Of a stretch of 64,000 nt of DNA, positions 1 to 10,906 are shown in pieces. The number at the start of each line of letters is the position of its first letter. The stretch's first letter is position 1. Made by a program: the position numbers and the translations under genes. The DNA comes from Hemibagrus wyckioides (Eukaryota; Chordata; Actinopteri; Siluriformes; Bagridae): positions 13,654,199 through 13,718,198 of the forward strand of contig NC_080713.1 of the NCBI RefSeq assembly GCF_019097595.1, in the 5' to 3' direction. Below the pieces are notes generated by a model that did no database searches, was not told the origin of the DNA, and was given only the letters and a program-made list of their open reading frames with translations.

Positions 1-535
1 GAAATGCAAACATGCCCTGTTTTGGTGTCCAAATAGTTCAATTTTAGACACCTCTGTCTGAAGCACATTATTCCAAAAGTCTTGGCCTTCATCTCTGTGC
101 TCTTTGAGAAACTTCAGTCTTGCTCTCATCTATTTTTAGACAGCAATGGTTTCCTTCTTGCACACCTCCCATAATTAAAGTTGTGTTCTTGCACACCACC
201 CATAATTAAAGTTCTGATTGTAGATTCATGCACTTTGGCATAAACTGTAGCAAAAGCTTTCTGTAGGTCCCATGATAATATTTTAGTGTTTTTGGAGATC
301 TCTTTTAGCATCTTGTGGTCTGCACTTGGGGGCGAATTTGCTTGGACGATGCTTGCCATGTTGGCAGTTTTAAATGTACTTCACTTGTAAATGATTTTCT
401 GGACAATGGAATGGCTGATTAAAAATTCTTTTGAGATCTTTTTATATCCCTTACCAGACATAAGCATCTTCTTTCTGAAGGCCTCAGAGAACTCTGGATC
501 TCACCATGGTGATACCTCTCACTTCAACAATTAAG
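1..535 (-). mobile_element. Tc1-like transposase remnant, cut by window edge
   Basis: Read on the - strand, the region from about 535 down to 1 resembles the N-terminal and middle part of a fish Tc1 transposase: an alanine/serine-rich EFSEAFRKKML start, an helix-turn-helix stretch, NSPPSADHKM, then a degraded KFLKEHRDEGQDFW-type segment before the first catalytic Asp. Stops and frame changes interrupt it, and the only open part is 126-359. The C-terminal half would lie before position 1. It sits in the reln intron upstream of the first exon in the window and is dead. Confidence 0.65.
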
Positions 536-599
536 AGCAAACCAAGCTAAATATCTGAGGTTTAAATCTTTGATTAAAGTCAGGACCTAGGTTCTGGCT

Positions 600-1080
600 A
601 GTCACAAACTGCTGTAATCTTCTTAGGGTCTAGCTGGAGACTCCCCTTTTTGATGACAAAACCAAGAAAACTCAGAGGAATGAAAGTGGCATTTTTCTGG
701 TTTTACTTAAAGATTATTGCTTGGAAACCTAGTGGACATGGGACACATGCTCATTGAGAGATCAGAAGATTTGAATGTCCTCCAAGCATACAAAAATAAA
801 TTTGTTAAAAAAATCCTGCTGAAGACTGCTGGGGCTTTATTGAATCCAAAAGGCATAATTAATGGCAACTGGGGGTTTTAAAAGTAGTTTTCCACTCATC
901 ATCCTTCCTGATATGGACTCCGTGGTAAGCATTGCAAAGGTCCTGTTTGTTGAAGATTGTATCTCCTTCAAAAACATTAGCTATTAGAGGTAGGGGGTAC
1001 TGGTTTCTCACAATGATCTGTGGTGGCAAGTCTGCACTCTGACTTGAAATAATTAACAAACTACACACGGACACAATGGT
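600..1080 (-). mobile_element. Ty3/Gypsy reverse transcriptase fragment
   Basis: The - strand frame at 859-1074 carries [29 protein letters not shown] and [12 protein letters not shown], the order found in the fingers and palm of Ty3/Gypsy reverse transcriptases. It continues in another frame as a YLVMPFGF-like and APAVFQ-like stretch down to about 600. The YxDD motif is degraded. This is a dead fragment. Confidence 0.75.
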
Positions 1081-1478
1081 GAAAGTTAAAGCAAAGAGAT
1101 AAGAAAGGAATTTTTATTTTGCCGAGGCAAAAGGCATCTCAAACACAGTGCAATAAAATTACACAGCGGAGAGGCAAAGCCCTCTTTCACTAGTCCATCT
1201 TATATAGAACTTTTAGGTGCATCCTAAACCAAATGTATATGTGACCAACAGCACGAAACTCTTGTAGAATGGTACATCTCACTTCCATAAAAGGAGCTAT
1301 AGCATATAGAAAGACAAGATATACGATGTTCTTGCATTCCGCGAGTAGAGTCACTCCTGGTACTGACATCCACCTGGTTAACATCTTCTTTACACACACA
1401 CAAACACACACACCAAAGTTCCTAAAGGGTTACCTGTTCATCTATGTTACTTGTTAAAATTTCCACTACAGATCTTAT
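1081..1478. other. unassigned intronic stretch between retroelement pieces
   Basis: No gene is seen. The stretch lies between Gypsy pol and gag/LINE pieces and contains a short CA-rich run near 1392-1412. It may be a decayed LTR, but no matching partner was found. Confidence 0.3.
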
Positions 1479-1625
1479 TCAGCTCTGGTCTATAGCACTA
1501 TCAGGAACGCCACTGTTCAGCCATGTCTCTGTAAAGATTAGGATGTTGCAGTATGTTAATCTTCTGTTGTTGGTAAAACAAAGTCGAAGTTCTTCCATCT
1601 TGTTTGCCAAAGGCCATACATTTGC
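1479..1625 (-). mobile_element. LINE endonuclease N-terminus fragment
   Basis: On the - strand the sequence reads VWPLANKMEELRL then ILIFTETWLNSGVPDSAI. This is the start of the apurinic-type endonuclease of CR1/L2/Rex-type LINEs (NKMDELRL...TETWL signature). A related copy occurs at 60561-60830 (-). It is inserted in, or recombined with, the Gypsy gag-like remnant next to it. Confidence 0.6.
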
Positions 1626-1990
1626 AAGAAAAGTGCTGGGTAAGGTGAGTGGATGTGGTCTTGGCCTTAGCTTAACAGGTCGGGTTGGTGAGCGAAGAAA
1701 ATATCGCACTGTCTTAAGAAGCCCTGGGAACAATCTGCTGAACCATCAAATTTTTTAGGAAGCACCATTTGAACTGACTCACTGCCGGTCAGAGAAGGAG
1801 TGCGGCTTGGGCCTGTGCTTCCAGTTGGTTCTAAGGTAACTGCTTGTAGGCAGTCTGCAGCACCGTTAGTTGTTCTTGGTAGGCCCGAAGCATTTCCCCT
1901 TGGTGTGCAACAATAGCCTGGAGCTGAGCGATGTCTGCTGGATCCATGTCAGGTGAAGTATTCTGTATTGAACTTCCAGATATCGTAGAA
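1626..1990 (-). mobile_element. Ty3/Gypsy gag-like remnant
   Basis: The - strand reads MDPADIAQLQAIVAHQGEML followed by a YQEQLTVLQ-like coiled stretch and, frame-shifted, an F(D)G...CRGFLxQC-like capsid start. This is the usual N-terminus of fish Ty3/Gypsy gag. With the reverse transcriptase piece at 600-1080 it suggests one disrupted - strand Gypsy copy. Confidence 0.5.
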
Positions 1991-2573
1991 CTAGGATCCA
2001 TATTCAGCTTTGATGCTCAGCAAACACATCTAAATCATAAGGCAGAAAATGAAACCGAAAGCGCATTTGGAAACATTCAGAATACCAGAAAGGCAATAAC
2101 ACGACTAAACAAAACCGAATCACAAAACCAGAAATCAAACAGCAAGAAAACAAAATGAGGTCATACACGTGGATCAAAAATACAGTGAATAACAAGGCTG
2201 AATAAGTCACAGAGGGACAATACTTTGCGTCGAGCATGGCACGCATGCCGTTTGTATGTCCCTGCAGAAAACCTGAAAATCACTATGACCCCGGAAGTGA
2301 CTTTGAACTTGACTTTGACTTTGACCCAGGGTGAGGGTTTCCTTGGTCAGTCTGTTGTGGGCATTGATTGTTGGGATGTTACACATGTTTAAGTGAAATT
2401 GTCTCATGTTTGGTGAAAGTGACAGTATGCATTGTTTAGTGTTATTGTAACAGCAGACCAAGTATTAATTGCTATTGTTCTGTATTTGAAACTTTTTTTA
2501 GAATGAAAGAAAAAAATGTTATTGTTTTGTGTTACAAAATTAAATTTATCTTAAAAAATAAAGGCCCACATGT
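1991..2573. other. reln intron, nothing recognised
   Basis: AT-rich sequence with short open frames only. A TTTGAC-type short repeat occurs near 2303-2325. No gene or element boundary can be supported. Confidence 0.3.
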
Positions 2574-2876
2574 TTAACACTTGTGCTGTCTTAAGGGCCA
2601 AAAATGACCCGTGACCATTTTAACAGCAGAAAAAAGCATAAATTATGTTTTTTCAACTTGAAATTTGATTACTTTTCCTAAAATGACATTAGATATTAGA
2701 ACAAAGTAACATTAGAAAAAAGTAACCATTTTCTATTTTCATGAAGGCTTTATACAGCTAAGGTACAATGAATGCCTTAGTGGTCAATTTTGACAGGCCA
2801 GCTATAAAACCATTTATATACAACAGAAACTACAGACACATCACAGACACACACTGGCACACACATGCACACTCCA

Positions 2877-2907
<31 letters not shown>

Positions 2908-3903
2908 ATAGGAATCTAAGATTGTGTGATACTGATTGAACTCTCTCTCATCTTCCTTCCATGACCCCATGCATGACTCCCTAGTTGTCTTTTTTGCCAA
3001 AATCATGACTGCTAGTTTCAGTGCCCAGAAAGTTGCAGATCTGATTACTTCAGGTGTCTTAGAGAATGATCCCATATCTTCAGATGAAGAAGAAATCCCA
3101 TAAGCTGACAAAGAACAGTAAATTATCATGGTCTACTTTAATATATGGCAACCAGGACAGGATATGGGTGGCCTGTGATGCACAATCCAGCTATGCTTGG
3201 AAGTGTTCACAGGGAGGCTGACCAGTGGAGGCCCAGAGAAGCCTCAGAGAAGGGATGTGGGTTGTACTTGATTTGACAGATGGGCTAAGGAGTCCTGGGA
3301 AAGAAGGAGCAGAGCAGTTGAAGCTGTTCAGGGTGCTGACTCTTCTTCTGTTATATGTGAGGCTGTAGCTGGGGCAGGCAAGAGGAGGAGATGCCAATAC
3401 CATTCCCCCAAAAAGGACTGTAATACAAACATTATGTGCTTGATGTGTAAAAAATATATCTGCAAAGTCCATATGCAGACACTGTCCTACTGTCCCACAT
3501 GTGCTAATTATGTCAGATATGTTGCCAAAATGTTGGTAGATATTGTAGTTGTATTTGTAGTCAGGCTGCTGTTATTATAGTTAGTCTTGCCAAAAATCTT
3601 TTACACCTATGTAGGTACCTTCAGCAGTAGAAAAAATAAACATGTATTTTAGTTAAAAAACAAGTGGTGGCCACTGATTAAATATTGATAAAATACTGCA
3701 CACTGAGGAGGGAAACCCTAGACATTAATAGAGTTTGATAAGGTTAATGAGATGTAGTATATATGAGATATAGAATAGTTTTGAGGATTGAAATTAAATT
3801 TAGCTGCTTTACTTTAGAGGTGGGTTACTTAAGTGAAGGTGGGTCATTTCTGACCCTTAGAACAAAGGGAGTGTACAGAATTCTAAGACCACACAAGGGT
3901 TAA
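2574..3903 (+). mobile_element. piggyBac-like element with TTAA ends
   Basis: The element is bounded by TTAA at 2574-2577 and 3900-3903. The left end TTAACACTTGTGCTGTCTTA is mirrored by the reverse complement of the right end, TTAACCCTTGTGTGGTCTTA, and a second block (AGGGxCAxAAATGACCC) follows on both sides. Inside, + strand pieces match a piggyBac transposase: an N-terminal SDEEE-type acidic segment near 3020-3105 and a degenerate part of the DDE core near 3140-3270, related to the better copy at 35480-36370. No open transposase remains. A CA repeat lies at about 2877-2903. The right end is 81 bases before a reln exon. Confidence 0.72.
2877..2903. repeat. (CA)n microsatellite
   Basis: About 13 CA units inside the piggyBac-like element. 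Confidence 0.9.
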
Positions 3904-3984
3904 GCTCAAAGAATCACATGTAAAACATGTCACATGTTAACATGTATCACTTAGTAAGAATGAACTTTTACATACACTTTACAG

Positions 3985-4153
3985 GCAAAAAGGAGGAGGT
4001 GTGGGTCATTGATGATCTTATCATTGATGGCCACTCTTTGAACGGTTTTCCAATTCTCTCAGAGAGTTTTGACAGTGGGCTTCAGGAGTCGAACTGGCTA
4101 TTCTATCCAGGGGGCAACATTGACCACTACTGTCTTTACCAGAAATCAGGACT
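3985..4153 (+). CDS. reln: reln exon: end of repeat 4, start of repeat 5
   Basis: The acceptor is TTTACAG ending at 3984 and the donor is GTGAGT at 4154. The exon starts in phase 1 and ends in phase 2. It encodes KKEEVWVIDDLIIDG, the closing strand of repeat 4, then SFDSGLQESNWLFYPGG, the opening of repeat 5A. This matches about residues 1936-1992 of mammalian reelin. It is the first reln exon in the window, and no earlier exon was found in 1-3984. Confidence 0.93.
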
Positions 4154-4249
4154 GTGAGTATCACTGTGAAAATGTAGATTTTACAATTTTGAAAACATTT
4201 TGTACAATTTTGTTTCTACTTTGGTAATAACTGTTTATTCTATGTACAG

Positions 4250-4352
4250 AGAGGATGACTCAGCCTTGGTATTTATGTCTAGTGAACTGGGAGAACATTC
4301 CATCACCACTAGAAATATTGATGTCAATGAGAACACAGTTCTCCAGTTTGAG
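4250..4352 (+). CDS. reln: reln exon: repeat 5 A sub-repeat
   Basis: The acceptor is TGTACAG ending at 4249 and the donor is GTATAT at 4353. The exon ends in phase 0. It encodes [20 protein letters not shown] and ends NENTVLQFE, a near-identical match to the mammalian repeat 5A strands. The intron before it is only 96 bases. Confidence 0.95.
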
Positions 4353-4510
4353 GTATATTCACAGAATAAGAATTACAAGCTTAAAACATTTTAGAAATGG
4401 ATATTTTTCTTAAGTGTTATCATAATAATTAACTCTTATAACCACTCTAAGTATTTTGTAGTCCCTCATAATTTGTTAAATATTATAAATGCTCATATTC
4501 TCATCAACAG

Positions 4511-4737
4511 ATAAACGTGGGCTGTACAGCAATGAGCTCTTCATTAAATTCTGTGCGCCTGGAGTTCTCCCGCAACTTTGGGGTCACATGGCACCTTTTA
4601 GTTCCATTGTGTACAGGCGGTCCTATACCAAATGCTCTTTGCTCAAATGAACTCCATCCGGCCAGCATCTACTACCCTGGCACACTTCAGGGCTGGAGGA
4701 GGGAGGTGATTCATGTTGGTAAACTGCATCTCTGTGG
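4511..4737 (+). CDS. reln: reln exon: repeat 5 A sub-repeat with dimer cysteine
   Basis: The acceptor is CAACAG ending at 4510 and the donor is GTGAGG at 4738. It encodes [31 protein letters not shown] and ends [16 protein letters not shown]. The Cys codon at 4733-4735 (HLCG) aligns with Cys2101 of mammalian reelin, which is known to form the intermolecular disulfide of the homodimer. Confidence 0.96.
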
Positions 4738-4822
4738 GTGAGGAAAACAAATTATCAAAGAGAGCATTGTCCTATTTGCATGCTACAACAGGGCCTAGAA
4801 AGTTACACTCACTATCTTGCAG

Positions 4823-5046
4823 ATCTGTGCAGTTTCGTTGGTACCAAGGGTTCTATTTGGCTGGCATGACACCTCCAACCTGGGCCCTCGACAATGTTTT
4901 TATTGGACCTCCATGTCAAAATATGTGTAATGGCCATGGAAAATGTGTGAGGGGCACTCACTGCAAGTGTGACCATGGTTATTCTGGCCCAAACTGCTCT
5001 GTTGCAGATGTGCAAAATCCAGACTTCCTGAAAGAAGACTTTGAAG
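4823..5046 (+). CDS. reln: reln exon: end of 5A, EGF-like 5, start of 5B
   Basis: The acceptor is TTGCAG ending at 4822 and the donor is GTATAG at 5047. It encodes [19 protein letters not shown], then an EGF-like module with six cysteines ([11 protein letters not shown]...[12 protein letters not shown]), and ends [10 protein letters not shown]. The exon joins the A and B halves of repeat 5. Confidence 0.96.
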
Positions 5047-5263
5047 GTATAGAGGAGTACACATGTTTGCACAAAATGTCATGGATTGCACCAGTGAAAT
5101 TTCATTGTAGTGTGATTGTTCTGGATGCTTATAAGCTGATAAGCATCATGATTAGCATTATTGTTCAAATCCAAATAATTTTATTTATACAGTTATACAG
5201 TTCTAGAAAATTACAATAGGCACTATTGTACTGTGGAGTTTGAAACATTTTTATTTGTCAAAG

Positions 5264-5414
5264 ATGATACTTCTGAATCCAAGAATTTCAAACTGGTGAG
5301 TGGAGGAAAGCCCTCTAGGAAATGTGGCATCATGGCTAGTGGAAACCACATGTTCTTCAATGAAGATGGATTACGCATGTTGGAAACTATAGACATGGAT
5401 CTGTCTAATGCCAG
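5264..5414 (+). CDS. reln: reln exon: repeat 5 B sub-repeat
   Basis: The acceptor is TTTGTCAAAG ending at 5263 and the donor is GTAAGT at 5415. It encodes [20 protein letters not shown] then [20 protein letters not shown] and ends DLSNAR. The acceptor was placed by frame and by homology; its pyrimidine tract is weak. Phases are 1 in and 2 out. Confidence 0.93.
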
Positions 5415-6144
5415 GTAAGTAAGACCTATTTACTAACAGAATAAAATTTAACTGAAGACACTTGGACATGTAGGTACCTTGCGTCCACAAGGGGCACACC
5501 CTCATTAGAATATTTTTACAGCAACCACAAGTACTTAAGTTGGGTATATTCATCAAAGAGAAATTACCAGCCTGTTTGCTCTCTCTGGATCCAAATGGAA
5601 AAAAATAGTACTGTGAAGAAAAGCTCTCTCTCTTAGGTTGATTGCCATGCATGAACTCCTAAAATCAATCACTGCTTCCAAGTGCATATATTCTGTCTTT
5701 TTCCCCATACAAATTTACTTCACTTTTAATGGATAGCAAAATATTTTTTTTTAACTTTGTTGGATGGCTGAACCTCACAAGTTCTATACATACAGGAGTT
5801 CATAGGAAGTGTAATGTGTAAGTAACATGCAAGACTGTATATCCCAGTTGCTATGTAAAATGCAAGAAAAGATCAGAACAGGTCTATGTTGTTTGCTGAT
5901 TAAACATGGTCTAAAATCTAATAAAGTATTATTATGACTTGTATGAAGGCCAGGCTGGATTTTCTGACTAAATAATACATTCCTCGAACTCAATTTCCAA
6001 ACATGCACCAAAGCCTACAAACAGTTGCACCAGACTTCACTTCCCACACTACACATTCACGTCCTCATTCACAATCAAAGGACTACTGCTCTCACTCAGC
6101 TCTTCTTAATCATGTGTGTACCCAGGCAACCCTTTTTATAGAGA

Positions 6145-6181
<37 letters not shown>

Positions 6182-6609
6182 CAGGATCTATGCACTCAGT
6201 TTATGCTTTTTTTCTTGACTACCAAGCCTTTTGTTTACTGTTTATGCTCTTCTGATTTTACCTAGTTTATGTACCTTTTCACCTGTGTTATTGCTATGTC
6301 CACTGTGTTCTGTTTCCTGATCCATTGACCAGTGCCTATGTGTTTGACCCTGACATCGCTTGTTGATTTGGATTTTTTCATTAAAGCTTCACCTGCATTT
6401 GCATATGTCTCAGCATTACAATTTTGACAGTATCGTGTTTAAGTACTCACTCAACAGGGACTATGTGTCTTAATATAAAATACATACAAGCACTATTTAT
6501 TAAATAGATGCCTAAATAATTATTTCCTCTCACTATATATTCAGCTTATACTGTCAGTTTTAAGGGGTCAAGAAAAGGTTCTTGACTGTTTCAACTGATT
6601 TGTACACAG
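5415..6609 (+). other. reln intron, no second gene
   Basis: A 1.2-kb intron. It holds a CA microsatellite at about 6152-6178. A pyrimidine-rich stretch near 6200-6420 ending in CATTAAAGC resembles the 3' end of an LTR or SINE but cannot be assigned. Confidence 0.4.
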
Positions 6610-6868
6610 GTTTGTACAGTTTTTTTTGCGTTTGGGTTGTGGAAAAGCTTCCCCTGACCCACGTTCCCAGCCTGTGCTGCTGCAATTCTCAGTGAATGGA
6701 GGGATATCCTGGAACCTGCTACAGAAATTCTTCTACACTAATAGCAGTAATCAAGCTGAGCTTGTCGCTCTAGAGATCCCACTGCAAGCCCGCACCACTG
6801 AAACTCGCCTACGTTGGTGGCAGCCATCTGAAAATGGATACGTCCACAGTCCCTGGGTCATTGATAAG
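6610..6868 (+). CDS. reln: reln exon: end of repeat 5 B sub-repeat
   Basis: The acceptor is TACACAG ending at 6609 and the donor is GTAAAG at 6869. It encodes [37 protein letters not shown], then [13 protein letters not shown] and ends WVIDK. The RWWQP motif marks the B sub-repeat end. The intron that follows is 282 bases. Confidence 0.96.
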
Positions 6869-7150
6869 GTAAAGTGATTCCAACCTAATACAAAGTACTT
6901 GTCTGTTAAGTTCTACATTTATGTTTTAGACTTATAAAACGATATATAAACACAATATATAATAAATTATATAAGTGGCTTACTTTTTTCTCAAAACCTC
7001 TCATTACACAATCTCATTACTTATCTCATGTTAAAAACAACTTATAAATGAAATACATTATAACAACATTATAAGCACTATGATAGAAATCAACTGCAGT
7101 AAAAGTACCTGATATCATCTTAAATTTATGATTCTGTTTTGTGTGTTAAG

Positions 7151-7400
7151 TTGGTGGTAGGTGGCAGTGCCAGTAGCTGGGGCCCTCTAGAGGATAACTT
7201 CTCTACCACAGATGAACGTTTGTGGCTTCTTCATCCTGGTGGCACACGTATGCCTGTGTGTGGCTCTGATGGCAATGCCTTTGCATTTATTGAAAAGTCT
7301 AACACTCGCTTTGCTGTCACCACTGATATCAGTGTAGGACAGGATGCCTTGATCCAATTTGACTTCTCTGCTTCCTGCTCTGTCACCTCCTCCTGCTATT
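7151..7400 (+). CDS. reln: reln exon: repeat 6 A, first receptor-binding lysine
   Basis: The acceptor is GTGTTAAG ending at 7150 and the donor is GTAAGT at 7401. It encodes LVVGGSASSW, RLWLLHPGGTRMPVCGS, AFIEKSNTRF and FSASCSVTSSCY. The Lys codon at 7295-7297 (FIEK) aligns with Lys2360 of mammalian reelin, one of two lysines shown to contact ApoER2/VLDLR. Confidence 0.96.
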
Positions 7401-7477
7401 GTAAGTGAGTCAGACTTCATATACTATTCATATTCTGTGCAATTTGTTTACTAACATGCATGCTTATGTTTGCACAG

Positions 7478-7646
7478 CGGTGGAATTAGAGTACTCTCTT
7501 GATCTTGGACTTACTTGGAAACCTCTCTTAAGAGACTGTTTACCCACAAATCCAGATTGTTCCTCCTATACACTTCAAAGAATATTAGTGTCAGACACCT
7601 ACAACAAATGGGGCAGAGTTACTTTACCCATCCCAGCTTATGCAAG
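7478..7646 (+). CDS. reln: reln exon: repeat 6 A sub-repeat
   Basis: The acceptor is TTTGCACAG ending at 7477 and the donor is GTAAAA at 7647. It encodes [40 protein letters not shown] and ends LPIPAYAR. The intron before it is 77 bases and the one after it 96 bases. Confidence 0.96.
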
Positions 7647-7742
7647 GTAAAATTATATTGTAATATACTCCATTTACCATTTGTATTTTATGGTTACTTT
7701 TAACTAGCCCTGCACAATAAATACCCAGTCTGTGTTTCTCAG

Positions 7743-7883
7743 GTCTCAAGCTACACGTTTCCGATGGCTTCAGCAAACTCCATTTGACAAGCAGCAAACC
7801 TGGGCTTTGGACAATGTCTACATTGGAGATGGCTGTCCTGAAATGTGCTCTGGTCATGGCCTCTGCAAGCAGAATTCTTGTGT
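7743..7883 (+). CDS. reln: reln exon: end of 6A, second receptor lysine, EGF-like 6 start
   Basis: The acceptor is TTTCTCAG ending at 7742 and the donor is GTAAGT at 7884. It encodes [31 protein letters not shown] and the first part of EGF-like 6 ([16 protein letters not shown]). The Lys codon at 7789-7791 (FDKQQ) aligns with Lys2467 of mammalian reelin, the second receptor-contact lysine. The EGF module is split by the following 2.8-kb intron. Confidence 0.96.
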
Positions 7884-8541
7884 GTAAGTGAATACATTCA
7901 CAGTGAAACTTGTATTTAAAGATTGTATTGTATATTGAGTCTCTGTTTTCTCCGTACAAAACATACAAGTAAGATTTGCTACACTAAAGTTGCCCCTAGT
8001 CGTAAATAAGTGTGCAAGATGGTCTGCGATTATCAGCTGTCTCACCCAGTGTGTATCCCAGCCAGAATGCATTTGAGTAAGTATATTTAATTAAAGGGCA
8101 TGCATACTGCATGTTTGCATTTATGATTCCCTTTTTTCTTTTTCTACATAAATTAATCTTGGTCAGTTCCAAATACCACTTAGGTTCCTTCACGAAACAT
8201 ACCATAAGCTAACTGTCACTTTTTGAGCTGCTGCTCATGCCGCATCATGAGGTGGCATAACACGGAGTAAATCCTCATGCCTCATGTCTTCCTCATGAAT
8301 GAGTTCCCAGATCACCACAATTGGTTAGTGTTGCTAGGGTAAATGAGCATGCCATACCTCCCACCCAGAGAGCACTGCAAACTTTGTCTTGGACTCTTGA
8401 CCACTGATGTCTGTGGCAACACTGGAATTCAAACTCAAGATCTCCGGACTATATACCAAATTCTATATGGAAAAATCTGTAGAACACTCTATACGTCTAG
8501 ACTACCTAGTGCATTTTATATTTACAGTATTTAGCATTTGC
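7884..8541 (+). other. reln intron, unassigned part
   Basis: No gene is seen. A stretch near 8220-8460 has a possible degenerate tRNA B-box look (GGAATTCAAACTC at 8424) and could be an old SINE, but no A-box or tail supports it. Confidence 0.3.
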
Positions 8542-10681
8542 GGACCGTGCATTTGAGATCTAGGCCTTCACTGGTGTCCTTCCTGAATCCACAACTATAC
8601 CATCATTGTGATGCCACCATGGGCATCGCTAGGCCATTTTCTACTCAGCCCTCCTAAAATTCTGCGATTCTTGATAAACTGTACACAAATTGGTGATCGC
8701 CTCAGTCCCCTTTAAATTTCATATGAAAATGGCGGCAGACTTCGGCTCCTCCCCGTCTTTCAGCTTGATCAAGTGTGTGTGTGAGAGATCAGGAAGACTC
8801 GTATTTGGCTTGTTCAGTACTCAAATGTTATACACATCTATGCAATACAGTGGAATGCTGCAATAAGTTTACCATCCTACCCTGTTAGTCAAACATTTAT
8901 TTTATTTATTTTTTACTATTATACACTCATTGGGTGCTGAGCCCCCCTTAAATGAAAATTCTAGAATCGCACCTGGACACCACAGCAATAGATACTAATC
9001 AACAGTTAAATAGCAAAGTAAAAAAGAAATTAGGCTACAGTATTTCAATTCAATTCAGTTTATTTTGTATAGCGCCTTTTACAATGAACATTGTCTCAAA
9101 GCAGCTTTACAAAAGAAGAAAACAGAGAAAGGGGAGGGGAAAATGAAAAATAATAATAAAAAATAACTAATTAACTATAAATAAGAATAAATTATTAAAT
9201 TCTATAGTTAGAGTATTTTATTTTATCCCTAATGAGCAAGCCTGTGGCAATGGTGGCAAGGAAAAACTCCCTGGGATGGAAAGGAAGAAACCTTGAGAGG
9301 AACCAGGCTCAGAAGGGAACCCATCCTCATTTGGGTGACACTAAACAGAAAATAATGTAACTGTAGCTGATTAATGTCCTTTCTACAACAGCAATCAATG
9401 ACCCATGAGGAACTATTAGGTCAGTGTAGTTTCTAAGGTCATTATAAACACTAGTTCTTATCTGTGGCATATCTGTGATGGTGTGAAAGTCTCCAAGTGG
9501 CTCTGTCCATGGCTGTCTCCTGGTCCACACAGATCCATCCACAGCAACAGTGGGCACCATCAAGTGGTGAGACTCCGACCAGGGGTAGGGCAGCGGTCGC
9601 ACTGGAAACTGGCAAACACTGGGAGCTCAGGAGTGGGGTGTATAGCTCGACAGAGAAGGTAGAGAGAGAAAGAGAAAGATATTAAATTTCTGATCATGTG
9701 ATGCTTAAAGACAAAGTAGAATTATGTGTAAAGTGCAGGCAGGGACTCCGGCAAGACTAGCTATGACAGCATAACTAAAAGGGAGAGCCAGAAGGTCACA
9801 GACATGAAGGCTTCCCGGGACATAAAGCATCCAACCACTTCACAGTCAGCAAACCTGAGCGACTTGTGAGGGTGGTAAGATGACAGCATCCAACACATCC
9901 CAGTACACCAAACATTCTATGACCATGAACCTTCCAGATCTGCTCCTTTACCCAAGAAAACTATACATTAAAAGCTTGACTAAACAAATGTGTCATCAGC
10001 CTAGATTTAAACATTGAGACTGTGTCTGAATCCCGAACACTAATTGGAAGGCTGTTCCATAACTTTGGGGCTTTGAAAGAGAAAGCTCTGCCCCCTGCTG
10101 TAGCAAGTATTTCATACCTCACAAGGAATAGACAATTTTATTACGGTTACTTTTCTCAAAAAAAGACATTCTTGATGCCGTATGCAGCAAACTGCAATCT
10201 CCGGAGGACGCAGCATCCGAAATGAGATGCAGAGAATATAGAACCAATGTATATGGGCGGGTCGCTGCCTCTGATTACTCCAATTATCCAATCAAAGGAC
10301 GGGAAATTGCTGACATAATCGTATGCCTGCTAGATGGCCCCAGTGATGCCAACTTGAAATCTGATTGGTTAATGGAACAGTTTCATTGCCACTTATTTTA
10401 AGCTGCAAGCACTTGCACTATTGATTCTGAAGGCCTTAGGGCTGGGCGACACATGATGTCAGCCACTGGCTGAAATATGATTGGATAAATACTCTTATCA
10501 TAAATATACACTACTGGAAGCAGCGCAACCAAGAGAAAAACTATGAAATGTAGAGAATAGACTACTGGGAATAATTTAATACATATTCATGTTATATATT
10601 AACTATATTAAAATGCAAGTCAGTGATTCAGATTACTGCTGTTTAGGCCAGCAGAGAAGGCTTTGCTGGCCCTGACGGTCC
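8542..10681. mobile_element. candidate DNA transposon with inverted ends, split by a LINE
   Basis: GGACCGT at 8542-8548 is mirrored by ACGGTCC at 10675-10681. Just inside, a GGCCTTCACTGGTG stretch on the left matches AGCCTTCTCTGCTGG on the reverse complement of the right. The interior has no transposase frame and is interrupted by a - strand LINE 3' end (9039-10108). I infer a non-autonomous DNA element of unknown superfamily. A second, inner pair of ends around 8620 and 8985 (CTAGAATTT/AAAATTCTGCGATTC) may be a nested copy. Confidence 0.4.
9039..10108 (-). mobile_element. L2/Rex-type LINE, 3' end
   Basis: The - strand carries the 3' untranslated region of a fish LINE. Its terminus is the repeated TTCAATTCAATTCAG motif followed by TTTATTTTGTATAGCGCC at about 9045. 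The same tail, with GAGCAAGCC...GGCAAGGAAAAACTCC, occurs at 22184 and 31108. Only the last few codons of ORF2 remain at the high-coordinate end. It is 5'-truncated, as is usual for LINE insertions. Confidence 0.75.
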
Positions 10682-10728
10682 ACCACTGGTATTTAGTATA
10701 TACTAGAGTTTCTCTTTCTGTCTTTTAG

Positions 10729-10906
10729 GTGTGACCCAGAATGGGGAGGTGGGTTCTGTGACGAAGCCATATTGCCCCTCTTGTCCCAGGTAAAGGACAG
10801 CTTTAGTCGTGCACCCTCCCCCAGTTACTGGCGTCTATTAACTGGTGGAAAACTGAGTACAGTGTGTGGGTCTGTAGCTTCAGGTAGAGCACTGCACTTT
10901 AGTGGG
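10729..10906 (+). CDS. reln: reln exon: EGF-like 6 end, repeat 6 B start
   Basis: The acceptor is TGTCTTTTAG ending at 10728 and the donor is GTAAGA at 10907. It encodes [13 protein letters not shown], completing EGF-like 6, then [37 protein letters not shown]. Phases are 2 in and 0 out. Confidence 0.95.

Noticed and set aside
8424..8436. B-box-like GGAATTCAAACTC as a tRNA gene or SINE head
   Set aside because: There is no A-box at the right distance, no clover-leaf and no terminator that I can see.
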